Shown here: in pieces, positions 8,652 to 17,445 of the stretch
How positions within the stretch are numbered: the first letter of the stretch is position 1
How the letters are laid out: every line of letters starts with the position of its first letter
DNA from: Epilithonimonas zeae
GTDB taxonomy: Bacteria > Bacteroidota > Bacteroidia > Flavobacteriales > Weeksellaceae
Length of the DNA stretch: 64,000 nt
Reading direction: 5' to 3'
Assembly (NCBI RefSeq): GCF_900141765.1
Contig: NZ_FSRK01000001.1
Coordinates: 744,001 to 808,000 of the forward strand
Translations under genes and position numbers: made by a program
The notes under the pieces: model-generated
Database searches by the model: none
The model's input: only the letters and a program-made list of their open reading frames with translations
What the model was told of the DNA's origin: nothing

Positions 8652-9737
8652 TTAAGAATTCCACCATTCAGGATAAACCTTAGAATCATCATTCAGGTTC
8701 AATTTTTCGCCAATAATAGGTGTAGCTATTTTGAAATTTTTTCCCCTGCTGTTTTCAAAAACTTTCTGCAAAGGTTCGTTCCAGGAATGTTGTGCTAATG
8801 CAAATTTTGAAGAATGAACGGGCAAAACATTTCTCACATTCAGATCTTCTGCAACCTGTACCAATTCTTTCGGCAAAGTATGAATATATCGCCACTTTTC
8901 ATTGTATTGACCATTCTCCAGAATTGCCCAGTCAAACGGACCAAATTTTTCTCCAATTTCTTTAAAATGAAAATCATAACCACTATCGCCGCCTAAGAAA
9001 ATTTTCTTGTTTGGGGTTTCTAAAACATAAGATGACCAAAGCGTATTATTCCTTTTAAATCTTCGTCCGGAAAAATGTCTTGCAGGAGTAGAAGTTATCT
9101 TAAATCCACTTGCAATATTTTCATCCTCATACCAATCCAGTTCGATGATTTTTTCTTCATCATAACCCCATTTTTCTAAATGTGAACCTACGCCCAGACC
9201 ACAGATGATTTCCTTAATTTTAGGTTTTAGGCTTTTCACGGTTTGGTAATCCAAATGATCATAATGATCGTGTGAAATAATCAAAAAATCAATCTCCGGA
9301 AAATCTTCTGCTGAATAGATATCTGTTCCATCAAAAGCTTTTGTAGTTCCCGGGATAGGCGAGGCATTTCCACTGAACACAGGATCAACTAAAAATCTCT
9401 TCCCATCCAACTGAAAATAGTAAGACGAATGTCCCATCCAAACTAAGAAATTCTCAGTTATCGGCTGATTTTTCAAATCGGTTTTATGAGTTGGTAAAAG
9501 ATTTTTAGGCTTTTTATTTTCAGTTTTATCGGTTATGAATTCCCAAAGAACTTGTCTCATTGTAAAGCCTTCAGCAAGAGATGGAGTATAACTTAAGTTC
9601 TGAAAAACGCCATCTTTATAATTAGGCGATTGTTTCATCCTGATCAATCGTTTGCCGGAAAAACTGCCACCAAAAACTGGAAGGTTGTAAATATAAATCG
9701 CCAAAGCAGCTAATAAAATTAGAAAAGTAAGAATCAT
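8652..9737 (-). CDS. Membrane-anchored MBL-fold metal-dependent hydrolase
   Basis: ATG 9737 starts with a signal-anchor helix (MILTFLILLAALAIYIYNLPVFG) and sits 2 nt after the upstream stop; an alternative ATG at 9770 overlaps that gene by 31 bp. The 361-aa product has the metallo-beta-lactamase metal site: HDHYDHLD, then ARHFSGRRF, GGDSGYD and a final HSSKF histidine. GHSSYYFQLDGKRFLVDPVFS before the HxHxDH motif is typical of the UlaG/NAPE-PLD-like subgroup, whose members cleave phosphodiester or lactone bonds. Likely faces the periplasm. Substrate unknown. Confidence 0.85.
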   Translation of the reverse strand: MILTFLILLAALAIYIYNLPVFGGSFSGKRLIRMKQSPNYKDGVFQNLSYTPSLAEGFTMRQVLWEFITDKTENKKPKNLLPTHKTDLKNQPITENFLVWMGHSSYYFQLDGKRFLVDPVFSGNASPIPGTTKAFDGTDIYSAEDFPEIDFLIISHDHYDHLDYQTVKSLKPKIKEIICGLGVGSHLEKWGYDEEKIIELDWYEDENIASGFKITSTPARHFSGRRFKRNNTLWSSYVLETPNKKIFLGGDSGYDFHFKEIGEKFGPFDWAILENGQYNEKWRYIHTLPKELVQVAEDLNVRNVLPVHSSKFALAQHSWNEPLQKVFENSRGKNFKIATPIIGEKLNLNDDSKVYPEWWNS

Positions 9738-9739
9738 AA

Positions 9740-10093
9740 TTAATCGGTCTTTTTTACTATTAAAACCCAATCGTTGTCAAGGATCTTATAACCTTGGTCA
9801 TAAACGAAAAAGTATTGCGAACCGTTCTTGTAAGTCACGATTTGTGTGATAAAATCGAAATCAAAACCGGCGTTCTGTAGTTTAAGACGATTGATTTTTG
9901 TTTTTCCTTCAAAATTATGTTCAGAAAGTATGCGGTAATTTTTGCGGAGCTTGTTGTTGATGTTCCGCATATAATTGGTTGTCGTTTTATTTTGCTTATT
10001 GTTAAAGGTATTTCGGCAAGCATCTGAACAGAATTTTTTATCTGATCTTCCAACGATTTTGTCACCACATTCGGGGCAGGTTAGATTTTCCAT
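9740..10093 (-). CDS. Zinc-ribbon protein, 117 aa
   Basis: ATG 10093 (MENLTCPECGDKIVGRSDKKFCSDACRN) gives four cysteines in CPEC...CSDAC spacing, a small zinc ribbon of the DUF2116 kind at the N-terminus. The remainder is basic then beta-rich (YRILSEHNFEGKTKINRLKLQNAGFDFD). A TTG at 10108 could add five residues. No enzyme motif; such ribbons often bind nucleic acid or protein. Only 2 nt separate it from the MBL gene, so the two are probably co-transcribed. Confidence 0.75.
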   Translation of the reverse strand: MENLTCPECGDKIVGRSDKKFCSDACRNTFNNKQNKTTTNYMRNINNKLRKNYRILSEHNFEGKTKINRLKLQNAGFDFDFITQIVTYKNGSQYFFVYDQGYKILDNDWVLIVKKTD

Positions 10094-10136
10094 TTGTGTA
10101 TTTATCAATTAATCTAAATTACTAAATTTCAGAAAT

Positions 10137-10670
10137 TTAATGATTAGTCGTTGCTTTTTTCTTAATTAATTTTCCATTCTCAGTGCTCATATCTTTTTCC
10201 AAGAAATAGATTGCCATATTTTCCTTGAAAACTCTGTTCAGCAAATCCTTTTCACTTATACTTTCACATCCGGTTGGAATCAAAAACGGCTGAACAATTT
10301 TTATCCAGTTTCCTTTGATGAAAGAATAGGTTGTCATTGTGTAAGTGCAGCCATTCATCGGCGCTTGATAAATTGAGATTTCGTCGCTCCCATCATCATT
10401 CAGATCACCTTCGTTAATGAGAATAATCTCGCAACAGCCTGCTTTGATCGGTTTTAATTTTGCATCAGAAAATCGAATTTCAAATTCTGCCGGTGTACCG
10501 TTTTCTATCGGATTTCCTGTTGCTTCTTTAGTTTTGATGACAAAAGCTGTTACTTTTTTACCATTTCCCAGAAAGTTACCTTGGATTTTTTCTCCGATTT
10601 TATGTTCAGGTTTTGAATTTTGTCCGAAAGCTAAAACGCTAAAAGCCAGAAATGTTATTATAGATTTCAT
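10137..10670 (-). CDS. Exported hypothetical protein, 177 aa
   Basis: Signal peptide MKSIITFLAFSVLAFGQ, then KPEHKIGEKIQGNFLGNGKK, a VFLIKT-like beta segment and a central EGDLNDDGSDEISIY stretch with Asp/Asn/Gly spacing that resembles an FG-GAP or EF-hand-type calcium loop. Four cysteines (CCEI, GCTYT, TGCES) could form disulphides. Probably periplasmic or surface. First gene of the reverse cluster 10670-8652. Family not recognised. Confidence 0.7.
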   Translation of the reverse strand: MKSIITFLAFSVLAFGQNSKPEHKIGEKIQGNFLGNGKKVTAFVIKTKEATGNPIENGTPAEFEIRFSDAKLKPIKAGCCEIILINEGDLNDDGSDEISIYQAPMNGCTYTMTTYSFIKGNWIKIVQPFLIPTGCESISEKDLLNRVFKENMAIYFLEKDMSTENGKLIKKKATTNH

Positions 10671-10854
10671 TTTATTAAATCAAATTATGCTCTCTAAAAT
10701 TATAAAATCATTTCCATTTACAAACGATTACAAACGGATATAAATACTTTTTAACCGAATCCAGTTTTCTTTTTGATGAATATTTGCATCAGGAAATCAA
10801 GCGAAAGACAAAACACGGCTTGGTTTTAAAAGTTTAATTCAAAAATTTAATATT

Positions 10855-11190
10855 ATGTCTTTAAGAAACAAAGTGACTCTTATTGGTCACACAGGAAAAG
10901 AAGTAGAGGTTTTCAATTTCGAAAACGGTACAAAAAAAGCAACAGTTAGTCTTGCTACAAGTGATCATTATATTAATGCTGCAGGTGAAAAAGTAGAGGA
11001 AACACAATGGCACAATCTCGTTGCTTTTGGAAAAGTGGTGGATATTCTTGAAAAGTATGTCCCAAAAGGTAAAGAAATAGCAGTAGAAGGAAAACTAACT
11101 TACAGGTCGTACGATGACAAAGATGGAACAAAACGCTTTTTGACTGAAATCAAAATAGAAGAACTCGTTCTTTTAGGATCTAATAAATAA
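10855..11190 (+). CDS. ssb: Single-stranded DNA-binding protein, short form
   Basis: A 111-aa OB-fold protein: NKVTLIGHTGKEVEV, the conserved Trp in ETQWHNLVAFGKVVDILEKYV, GKEIAVEGKLTYRSYDDKDG and FLTEIKIEELVLLG. All OB strands are present, but the protein ends at GSNK: the disordered linker and acidic DDDIPF-like tail of the replicative SSB, which recruits partner proteins, are missing. It is therefore likely an accessory SSB, with the housekeeping copy elsewhere. The leader region 10750-10854 has an imperfect AATATTTG box near 10788. Confidence 0.9.
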   Translation: MSLRNKVTLIGHTGKEVEVFNFENGTKKATVSLATSDHYINAAGEKVEETQWHNLVAFGKVVDILEKYVPKGKEIAVEGKLTYRSYDDKDGTKRFLTEIKIEELVLLGSNK

Positions 11191-11199
11191 TATCAGATA

Positions 11200-11230
11200 A
11201 ACCTTGGCAAGTCAAAACCTTGTCGAGGTT
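11200..11230 (+). other. 12-bp G-U-containing hairpin in front of the HRDC gene
   Basis: AACCTTGGCAAG pairs along its whole length with CTTGTCGAGGTT (two G-U wobbles), loop TCAAAAC. It lies 10 nt after the ssb stop and 19 nt before the ATG of the HRDC gene, with only a short T-run. Either a weak ssb terminator or a 5' leader structure of the next gene. Confidence 0.5.
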
Positions 11231-11249
11231 GATATTTAAATTGAATATT

Positions 11250-11690
11250 ATGAAAGTAAAAGTTTTGAAAATCAGGATCTCCAATCAGTTTCAGAAAATG
11301 GATGAGGATTCTGTTAATGATTATTTTTCCAACTTTGAAGTGATTAGTATGGAAACAAAATTGATTGAGGACGAAATCAATTATTGGTCAATTTTAATTT
11401 GTTATAGAGAGAAATCTGGCAAACCAAATTCGAATAAAACGATTGTTCACTCAGAAGAAGAGTTAACACAAGAGGAAATGATTATTTATAACAAATTAAA
11501 AAGTTGGAGAGCCGAAAAAGCCAAACAATATCAGCTTCCGCCTTATATTATTTTTCATAATACGCATTTGATGTCCATCGCAAGACATAAACCTTGCACT
11601 CTGGAAGACCTAGAAAATGTAAATGGAATCGGGAAATCTAAAATCGAAAAATTTGGGATAGAAATCATCGAAGTTTTGGAAAATGCTTAA
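11250..11690 (+). CDS. HRDC-domain protein, 146 aa
   Basis: ATG 11250 (MKVKVLKIRISNQFQKMDED) is preferred to an upstream TTG. The N-terminal 70 residues are a small alpha/beta domain common to Bacteroidota helicase-tail proteins; the C-terminal 75 residues are a full HRDC domain (EEMIIYNKLKSWRAEKAKQ, PPYIIFHNTHLMSIA, LENVNGIGKSKIEKFG), a DNA-binding module usually at the end of RecQ helicases. Here it stands alone with no helicase motifs. Its place after ssb suggests a role in DNA repair or recombination. Confidence 0.85.
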   Translation: MKVKVLKIRISNQFQKMDEDSVNDYFSNFEVISMETKLIEDEINYWSILICYREKSGKPNSNKTIVHSEEELTQEEMIIYNKLKSWRAEKAKQYQLPPYIIFHNTHLMSIARHKPCTLEDLENVNGIGKSKIEKFGIEIIEVLENA

Positions 11691-11747
11691 ACGTAAAATT
11701 TACAATAAAAATAACATTCCTAAGGATAGATTTTATGATTTATCTCT

Positions 11748-11755
11748 TATTTTTG
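11748..11755 (+). promoter_or_regulatory. -7 box of ppc
   Basis: TATTTTTG, followed by TTAT and the ATG: 4-nt spacing, predicting a leaderless mRNA. Confidence 0.6.
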
Positions 11756-11759
11756 TTAT

Positions 11760-14306
11760 ATGCTAAACGATCAAAAAATTGAAAAATTCAGGCAAATTGT
11801 AGAAAATAAATTTCAAATCTACAATTCACTCTTCATGAGTTTGCCTTATGATAAAATGACGAATATCGGGATGTTGCTTCCTTTTCTTTATGAAGAAAGT
11901 AAAGATGGCTATAATGTCGGGAAATCTCCGGAAGAAATTGTGGAAGAGTTTTTCCAGAAACATACCGGGTTACAAACAGAAGATCAGAAACTGGAATTGT
12001 TGTTCAAAATTATTCAATATATTGAAAGACAAGTGGTTTTGTTTGATAGTATAGAGGATGCGGCTTTCCAACAATTACACTCTGAAACCGATTCTGGAAC
12101 AGTTATGAATCTTTATGACAGAGCCAATCAGGAACATCATTTGACAGCCATACGAAAAAAGATGGATGACTTTGGAATTAAGATTGTCTTCACGGCGCAC
12201 CCAACTCAGTTTTATCCAAATGCTGTTCAGAGAATCATCCACGATTTGCGTGATGCCATCATTAATGATTCGGTGACGCAAATTGATACCTTGCTTCAGC
12301 AATTGGGGAAAACGCCTTTTGTTAATAAAGAAAAACCAACGCCATTAGATGAGGCGATGAGCATCATTTATTACCTGAGATATGTTTATTATCAAAGTAT
12401 TGGAGAGCTTTACAGAAAAATCAAACAAGTTTACGGAACATCTAATTTCACGCCGAGCCCAGATATTATTCAGTTAGGGTTTTGGCCAGGTGGAGACCGG
12501 GATGGAAATCCTTTTGTAACGGCAGATATCACTATGAAAGTGGCTGAAGAATTGAGGATTTCTATTCTTAAAGATTATTATGGACATCTTAAAATTGTAA
12601 GAAGAAGACTGAGTTTCCGTGGTGTTTCTGATGTTTTGGATAAATTGAGTAAAAACCTTTATGCTTCCATCTTCCAAAAAGAGGCGCGAATCTCAGCTGA
12701 TGAAATTGTAAAAAAACTGGATGAGGCAGAAAAAATTCTTAAAGAAGAACATAACGCACTTTTCATAGATGTGTTGGATGACTTCAGAGATCGAGTGAAG
12801 ATTTTCGGAACTCACTTTGCGACTTTGGATATCCGTCAGGACAGTAGAGTTCATCAAAATGTAATCGATGATATTTTCAAAAAAGTAATAGATGGAAATG
12901 CAGATTCCAGAACGGATGATGAAAAGATTCAGCTTTTGATTGATTCTAATCAGGTTTTGAATCCACAAGATTTTGAAGATGAAATGACGTGTGAAACTCT
13001 GAAAAGTATCTATAATATCAAAAAAATTCAGGAGAGTAATGGCGAGCGTGGAATGCATCGTTATATCATTTCCAACTCGGATGAAGTAAAAGATGTGATG
13101 AATGTTTATGCGATGATGAAACTTTGTGGTTATGCGGATGATGAAATCAACATCGATATAGTTCCGTTGTTTGAAACGATGGAAGGTCTTGACAGATCGG
13201 AAGAAGTGATGAGAACTTTGTACAATCATCCGATTTATAAGAAGCATCTGCAAAAACGAAACAACAAACAAATCATTATGCTTGGCTTCTCAGACGGAAC
13301 CAAAGATGGTGGTTATCTGAAAGCGAACTGGCAAATCTATACTTCGAAGGAAAAACTAACAAAAATCTCTGAGGAAAACGGAGTGAAAGTTGTTTTCTTT
13401 GATGGTAGAGGTGGGCCGCCAGCGAGAGGTGGTGGAAAAACCCACGATTTCTATGCTTCGCAAGGAAAAACGATTGCGAATAATCAAATTGAGTTGACGA
13501 TACAAGGGCAAACTATTACGAGTGTCTTTGGTAATAAAGATCAGGCAAAATTCAATTTTGAACAGTTGTTGACAGCTGGGATTGAGAATGATGTTTTCAA
13601 AAGTGTGAAAAAAGATTTGAATGACGGCGAAAGAAAATTAATCTCAGAATTAGCAGATATCAGTTATGGTAAATATTCTGATTTGAAGGCACATCCAATG
13701 TTTGTTCCTTATCTGCAAGAGATGAGTACTTTGGAATATTACGGTAGAACCAACATCGGAAGCCGACCAAGTAAGAGGGGAGCAGGTTCTGAACTGAAGT
13801 TTGAAGATCTTCGAGCGATTCCGTTTGTGGGATCCTGGGCTCAGCTAAGACAGAATGTTCCTGGGTTCTTCGGATTTGGCTCTGCTTTGAAGGCTTTGAA
13901 AGATGCAGGAAGATTTGATGAGATTAAAGAACTTTATAAAGGTTCGGACTTCTTCAAAACGCTAGTTCTCAACTCGATGATGAGTATGAACAAAACTTAT
14001 TTCCCATTGACTTATTATATGAGAAATAATGAGAAATTCGGTGAGTTCTGGAATATTCTTTTCGCTGAATTCTCTTTGTCTAAAGAAATGATGCTTGAGC
14101 TAACTGGTTACAATATCCTTATGCAGGAAGAACCTATTAACAGAAAATCTATCAGGATTAGAGAAAAAATTGTGCTTCCATTATTAAGTATTCAACAGTA
14201 TGCTTTAATCAAAATCCAAAAAGGAGAAGGTGATCGTGAGGCTTATGAGAAGCTTGTGATGCGTTCTTTGTTTGGAAATATTAATGCTAGTAGAAACTCG
14301 GCTTAG
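11760..14306 (+). CDS. ppc: Phosphoenolpyruvate carboxylase
   Basis: An 848-aa enzyme that makes oxaloacetate from PEP and bicarbonate to refill the TCA cycle. Catalytic landmarks are all present: FTAHPTQFYPNAVQRI (active-site His), QLGFWPGGDRDGNPFVT, FDGRGGPPARGGGKTH (mobile loop), and EYYGRTNIGSRPSKRG followed by LRAIPFVGSWAQLRQNVPG. The C-terminus reads INASRNSA, where most PEPCs end RNTG; whether this is usual in the phylum I cannot check. Single-gene unit with its own promoter and terminator. Confidence 0.96.
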   Translation: MLNDQKIEKFRQIVENKFQIYNSLFMSLPYDKMTNIGMLLPFLYEESKDGYNVGKSPEEIVEEFFQKHTGLQTEDQKLELLFKIIQYIERQVVLFDSIEDAAFQQLHSETDSGTVMNLYDRANQEHHLTAIRKKMDDFGIKIVFTAHPTQFYPNAVQRIIHDLRDAIINDSVTQIDTLLQQLGKTPFVNKEKPTPLDEAMSIIYYLRYVYYQSIGELYRKIKQVYGTSNFTPSPDIIQLGFWPGGDRDGNPFVTADITMKVAEELRISILKDYYGHLKIVRRRLSFRGVSDVLDKLSKNLYASIFQKEARISADEIVKKLDEAEKILKEEHNALFIDVLDDFRDRVKIFGTHFATLDIRQDSRVHQNVIDDIFKKVIDGNADSRTDDEKIQLLIDSNQVLNPQDFEDEMTCETLKSIYNIKKIQESNGERGMHRYIISNSDEVKDVMNVYAMMKLCGYADDEINIDIVPLFETMEGLDRSEEVMRTLYNHPIYKKHLQKRNNKQIIMLGFSDGTKDGGYLKANWQIYTSKEKLTKISEENGVKVVFFDGRGGPPARGGGKTHDFYASQGKTIANNQIELTIQGQTITSVFGNKDQAKFNFEQLLTAGIENDVFKSVKKDLNDGERKLISELADISYGKYSDLKAHPMFVPYLQEMSTLEYYGRTNIGSRPSKRGAGSELKFEDLRAIPFVGSWAQLRQNVPGFFGFGSALKALKDAGRFDEIKELYKGSDFFKTLVLNSMMSMNKTYFPLTYYMRNNEKFGEFWNILFAEFSLSKEMMLELTGYNILMQEEPINRKSIRIREKIVLPLLSIQQYALIKIQKGEGDREAYEKLVMRSLFGNINASRNSA

Positions 14307-14351
14307 GAGTAAATTATGAGTTATAAATCATAAATTGATCTAAGACGATAT

Positions 14352-14386
14352 AAAAAAAACTCTCAATCATTTGAGAGTTTTTTTTA
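14352..14386 (+). terminator. ppc terminator
   Basis: Stem CTCTCAA/TTGAGAG with TCAT loop and A8/T8 flanks; usable in both directions between ppc and the convergent gene. Confidence 0.9.
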
Positions 14387-14397
14387 TCATTAATAAC

Positions 14398-14877
14398 TCA
14401 AAATAAATTTTTGCTTTGATGATTAAAAGGAAAAGAATTGATAATCATCCAAAGAAAAACTGCAAAACCAAGTTTGCTATAATTTCTGCAATCCAACTGA
14501 AAAGGTATGAGTGCTATAACGCTTAAAACGGATACCCAAAACATTATTTTTATAGAAATTTTAGCTTTAAAAATATATTTCGTAATATTTTGAAATGCTA
14601 ATGATCCTAAAAAAGCACCTATGAAAATTGTTGGTGTAACTCTGTCATTATACCAATAGCTTATAGATGCCAAGTAAAAAACCAAGTTACTCACTACTAA
14701 ATATTTTATTAAATCTAATTTGTTTCGTTTATAGCCTGCTGCAAGTAAAGGAAAAAGTATGGCTCCAAATAATATCAAAATAGGAACGATTCTTTCATCA
14801 CCATTTTTTTCAAGCATAATACCGGAAATCCAAAATAAAATTGGTGCTATTATGCAATAGATGAATCTTTTATACAT
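14398..14877 (-). CDS. Integral membrane protein, 159 aa
   Basis: About five hydrophobic helices (IAPILFWISGIML, IVPILILFGAILFPLLAAG, YLVVSNLVFYLASI, TIFIGAFLGSLAF, IMFWVSVLSVIALIPF) with short polar loops. No family recognised. It lies 50 bp downstream of another small membrane protein gene in the same direction, so the pair may be an operon. No catalytic or transport motif visible. Confidence 0.65.
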   Translation of the reverse strand: MYKRFIYCIIAPILFWISGIMLEKNGDERIVPILILFGAILFPLLAAGYKRNKLDLIKYLVVSNLVFYLASISYWYNDRVTPTIFIGAFLGSLAFQNITKYIFKAKISIKIMFWVSVLSVIALIPFQLDCRNYSKLGFAVFLWMIINSFPFNHQSKNLF

Positions 14878-14927
14878 TGATGGAAGAATTATAGTTGTGA
14901 TTGCGAATATAATTCTTTTGCATTGTT

Positions 14928-15269
14928 TTACTCCTTAATAAAATTGAAACAAAAGAAATTTACCATTGCCAATATTATCCAAAACGGTGAAGCAAATACA
15001 ATGGCGAAAACGAACATTGGAATAATGCCTTTAAAGCCTGCTGTTACAATATTATCCATTGGTAAGCGCGTTCCAATTGAGGTAAAAATACAAGCGATCA
15101 TCATTCCTAATAGACTTAGAAGAATAGAAGTACCGGCGAGTCGCCATTTTGATTTTTGTTTTATATTTTGTTGTAAACGATAAAATGAAAATCCGTAAAG
15201 AATAATTATAAAGAAAGAAATAGTGAGGCGATAAATGATTGCCAAATCAGGAAACATCAATAAAGCCAA
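14928..15269 (-). CDS. Membrane protein, 113 aa; start probably damaged
   Basis: Three helices are clear (IIYRLTISFFIIILYGFSF, STSILLSLLGMMIACIFT-like, VFAIVFASPFWIILAMVNFF). The frame starts here with TTG, but the hydrophobic sequence continues upstream without a start (SIAILCIVLNLIIGNLALLM) to an in-frame TGA at 15321-15323, directly preceded by ATG TCT AAC (15324-15332). Reading ATG-S-N-stop-F-K-S suggests that the true start is 15332 and that codon 4 is now a stop. If so this is a pseudogene, or it uses a weak internal start. Function unknown. Confidence 0.5.
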   Translation of the reverse strand: MALLMFPDLAIIYRLTISFFIIILYGFSFYRLQQNIKQKSKWRLAGTSILLSLLGMMIACIFTSIGTRLPMDNIVTAGFKGIIPMFVFAIVFASPFWIILAMVNFFCFNFIKE

Positions 15270-15492
15270 GTTGCCAATAATTAAATTGAGAACGATACAA
15301 AGTATGGCAATTGATTTAAATCAGTTAGACATTTCTTAATGGAATTGTGTTGTGTAAATATAACAGATACTTCGGAAAGAAAAAACCTCACAAAGCAATG
15401 ATTTGAAAATGTATTTGTTATAATCTTATTAATATTGATTAGACTACGATGGCATAAATTCTGATAAGTAGCTAATACCAAATCACAAAATT

Positions 15493-15708
15493 ATGGCAAT
15501 AGAACTACATTTGAAAAAGAACGAAGCATTGAAATTAACCTTATTAATTTCCAAAGAAAACTACAATCCACATTTGGAACAGCGTTATTTTTATGCTGGA
15601 GCTTATGCTGACAAGGAGGCTCTGAAAAAGTACATCAATGAGGATATCTATTTCTATGATCTTTACATCACTTATCATAATTTTCATCAGGATGTTCCAA
15701 CTAAATAA
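15493..15708 (+). CDS. Hypothetical protein, 71 aa
   Basis: Starts MAIELHLKKNEALKLTLLISKEN and ends with many aromatic residues (QRYFYAGAYA, INEDIYFYDLYITYHNF). Small, soluble, no motif known. Coding is supported by an ATG start, balanced codons and lack of overlap with other genes, but no homologue is recalled. Confidence 0.5.
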   Translation: MAIELHLKKNEALKLTLLISKENYNPHLEQRYFYAGAYADKEALKKYINEDIYFYDLYITYHNFHQDVPTK

Positions 15709-15779
15709 ATTCTATGATTGTATTTAATTAGCAATGGCTCAATTTGTGCAAGTAGGACTAAAATCAAAATTCAATTATT

Positions 15780-15857
15780 ATATACAAGAAAATACTTGCA
15801 GGTCTTGGCGGAGCGATTGCCCTGAACCTTTTGCAAAACTCATCTATGATAAAATAA
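15780..15857 (+). pseudogene. Remnant of the start of a GxxGG-type N-terminus
   Basis: The frame reads KKILAGLGGAIALNLLQNSS then ends in TAA. This looks like the first 20 residues of a Bacteroidota protein family beginning KKILAGLxGAxALNLLHE, but there is no ATG before it and nothing after it. Likely a decayed gene end left between the 71-aa gene and frr. The rest of 15709-15925 holds only the frr terminator. Confidence 0.35.
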
Positions 15858-15865
15858 AATAGGAA

Positions 15866-15904
15866 ATAAAAAAGCCTCGTTTCAAATTAAGGAAATGAGG
15901 CTTT
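15866..15904 (-). terminator. frr terminator
   Basis: AAAGCCTC/GAGGCTTT stem extended by TTTC/GAAA pairing; U-run on the minus strand, 22 nt after the frr stop. Confidence 0.85.
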
Positions 15905-15925
15905 ATTCTTTATAAAAGTGAAAAC

Positions 15926-16480
15926 TTAAACTTTTAAGATTTCCGCTTCTTTTACTTTCAAATGTTCATCAGCTTTCTTAACATAAGAATCTGTCAAATC
16001 CTGGATGTCTTTTTCAACCCCTTTAATAAGGTCTTCTGCAACACCTTCCAATCTTTTCAGTTCTTTGTTACCTTCTTGTCTTGCGTTTCTGATGGTTACT
16101 TTTGTCTGATCAGTTTCTCCTTTTGCCTGTTTTGCCAATTCGCGTCTTCTGTCCTCTGTTAAAGGCGGAACATTGATAATGATAACATCACCATTGTTAG
16201 ACGGTGCAAATCCAAGGTTAGAGTTTACGATTCCTTTTCCAATTGCTCCCAAAGCTGTTCTGTCCCAAGGCTGGATAGAAAGCGTCATTGCATCTACCAC
16301 AGAAACGTTGGCAACTTGACTAAGTGGAGTAGGTGCACCGTAATATTCTACCATTACATCCTGTACCATAGCTGTAGAAGCACGACCTGCTCTAATCTTT
16401 TGAAAAGCGTGATCCAAATGCTTGATTGCAGCATCCATCTCTTGCTTTACCGATGCTACAATGAGTCCTAATTCTTCCAT
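15926..16480 (-). CDS. frr: Ribosome recycling factor
   Basis: ATG 16480 gives 184 aa, the normal RRF length; the longer frame from 16510 adds ten unlikely residues. Hallmarks: MDAAIKHLDHAFQKIRAGRAS at the N-terminus, VEYYGAPTPLSQVANVSV, QPWDRTALGAIGKGI, and VPPLTEDRRRELAKQAK. With EF-G it splits the post-termination 70S ribosome. It lies 107 bp downstream of pyrH, the usual pyrH-frr order. Confidence 0.97.
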   Translation of the reverse strand: MEELGLIVASVKQEMDAAIKHLDHAFQKIRAGRASTAMVQDVMVEYYGAPTPLSQVANVSVVDAMTLSIQPWDRTALGAIGKGIVNSNLGFAPSNNGDVIIINVPPLTEDRRRELAKQAKGETDQTKVTIRNARQEGNKELKRLEGVAEDLIKGVEKDIQDLTDSYVKKADEHLKVKEAEILKV

Positions 16481-16587
16481 TGTATATTTAAAATTTGATA
16501 ATTGACACATATTTTATTCATAAATGATAATTTATAAACGATAAATGATTCGATATTGATATCATTTATCACTCATTTAATTATCAA

Positions 16588-17295
16588 TTATACGTTAACT
16601 AAGGTTCCGATATTTTCTCCGTCTACCAGTTTTTCCAGGTTACCTTCTTTGTTCATATCAAAAACGATGATTGGTAACTTGTTCTCGTGGCTCAAAGTGA
16701 AAGCGGTCATATCCATAACTTTCAGATTTTTTTCAAAAACCTCATCGAAAGATAGGCTGTTGAATTTCACGGCGTCTGCATTTTTTTCAGGATCACTGTC
16801 GTATATTCCGTCCACTCTGGTTCCTTTTAAGATTACATCTGCATCAATTTCGATTGCTCTAAGTGTTGCAGCAGTATCTGTCGTGAAATATGGATTTCCA
16901 GTTCCAGCTCCGAAGATTACAACACGTCCTTTTTCCAAATGACGAACGGCTTTTCTTTTGATGAAAGGTTCAGCTACTTTGTCCATTTCGATGGCAGATT
17001 GCAATCTTGTGATAATTCCGGCATCTTCCAAAGCGCCTTGTAGAGCCATTCCGTTGATAACCGTTGCAAGCATTCCCATATAATCTCCCTGAACGCGGTC
17101 CATTCCTTTTGCAGCGCCGGCTAATCCTCTGAAAATATTTCCACCACCGATAACAATCGCTACTTCGCAGCCTTTGTCTACTACTTTTTTGATTTCGACT
17201 GCATACTCTTTCAGTCTATCGTTATCGATGCCGTATTGGCGTTCTCCCATAAGTGCTTCACCACTCAATTTCAGAAGGATTCTTTTATATTTCAT
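16588..17295 (-). CDS. pyrH: UMP kinase
   Basis: A 235-aa amino-acid-kinase-fold enzyme converting UMP to [17 protein letters not shown] at the start binds ATP phosphates; GGGNIFRG is the glycine loop; [15 protein letters not shown] and [16 protein letters not shown] form the UMP site. Full length for the family. A -7 box TATATTTG is on the minus strand at 17342-17349, 46 nt before the ATG. Confidence 0.97.
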   Translation of the reverse strand: MKYKRILLKLSGEALMGERQYGIDNDRLKEYAVEIKKVVDKGCEVAIVIGGGNIFRGLAGAAKGMDRVQGDYMGMLATVINGMALQGALEDAGIITRLQSAIEMDKVAEPFIKRKAVRHLEKGRVVIFGAGTGNPYFTTDTAATLRAIEIDADVILKGTRVDGIYDSDPEKNADAVKFNSLSFDEVFEKNLKVMDMTAFTLSHENKLPIIVFDMNKEGNLEKLVDGENIGTLVNV

Positions 17296-17397
17296 TTAGC
17301 TTGTAATTACTTTTTGATTTTTATTTCAAATTTTGACTGTGCAAATATAATGAAAGCAAAAGAATTACGTTAATGAAAAAGATAGTAGTCCAAAAAT

Positions 17398-17427
17398 TTT
17401 GATACGCATCAAAATAGATTATTTTTG
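17398..17427 (+). promoter_or_regulatory. porQ promoter
   Basis: TTTG (17398-17401), 18-nt spacer, TATTTTTG (17420-17427): a full match to the Bacteroidota -33/-7 pattern. The box contains the first in-frame TTG (17425), which therefore cannot be the start codon. Confidence 0.75.
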
Positions 17428-17445
17428 CAAAGCCAAAAGACAGTG

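Noticed and set aside
15281..15481. 66-codon reverse ORF upstream of the 113-aa membrane gene
   Set aside because: Spans the likely true start and promoter region of the membrane gene in a different frame.
15734..15862. 42-codon ORF beginning MAQFVQVGLKS
   Set aside because: Overlaps the remnant frame and the frr terminator side, with atypical Cys/Trp composition; no support.
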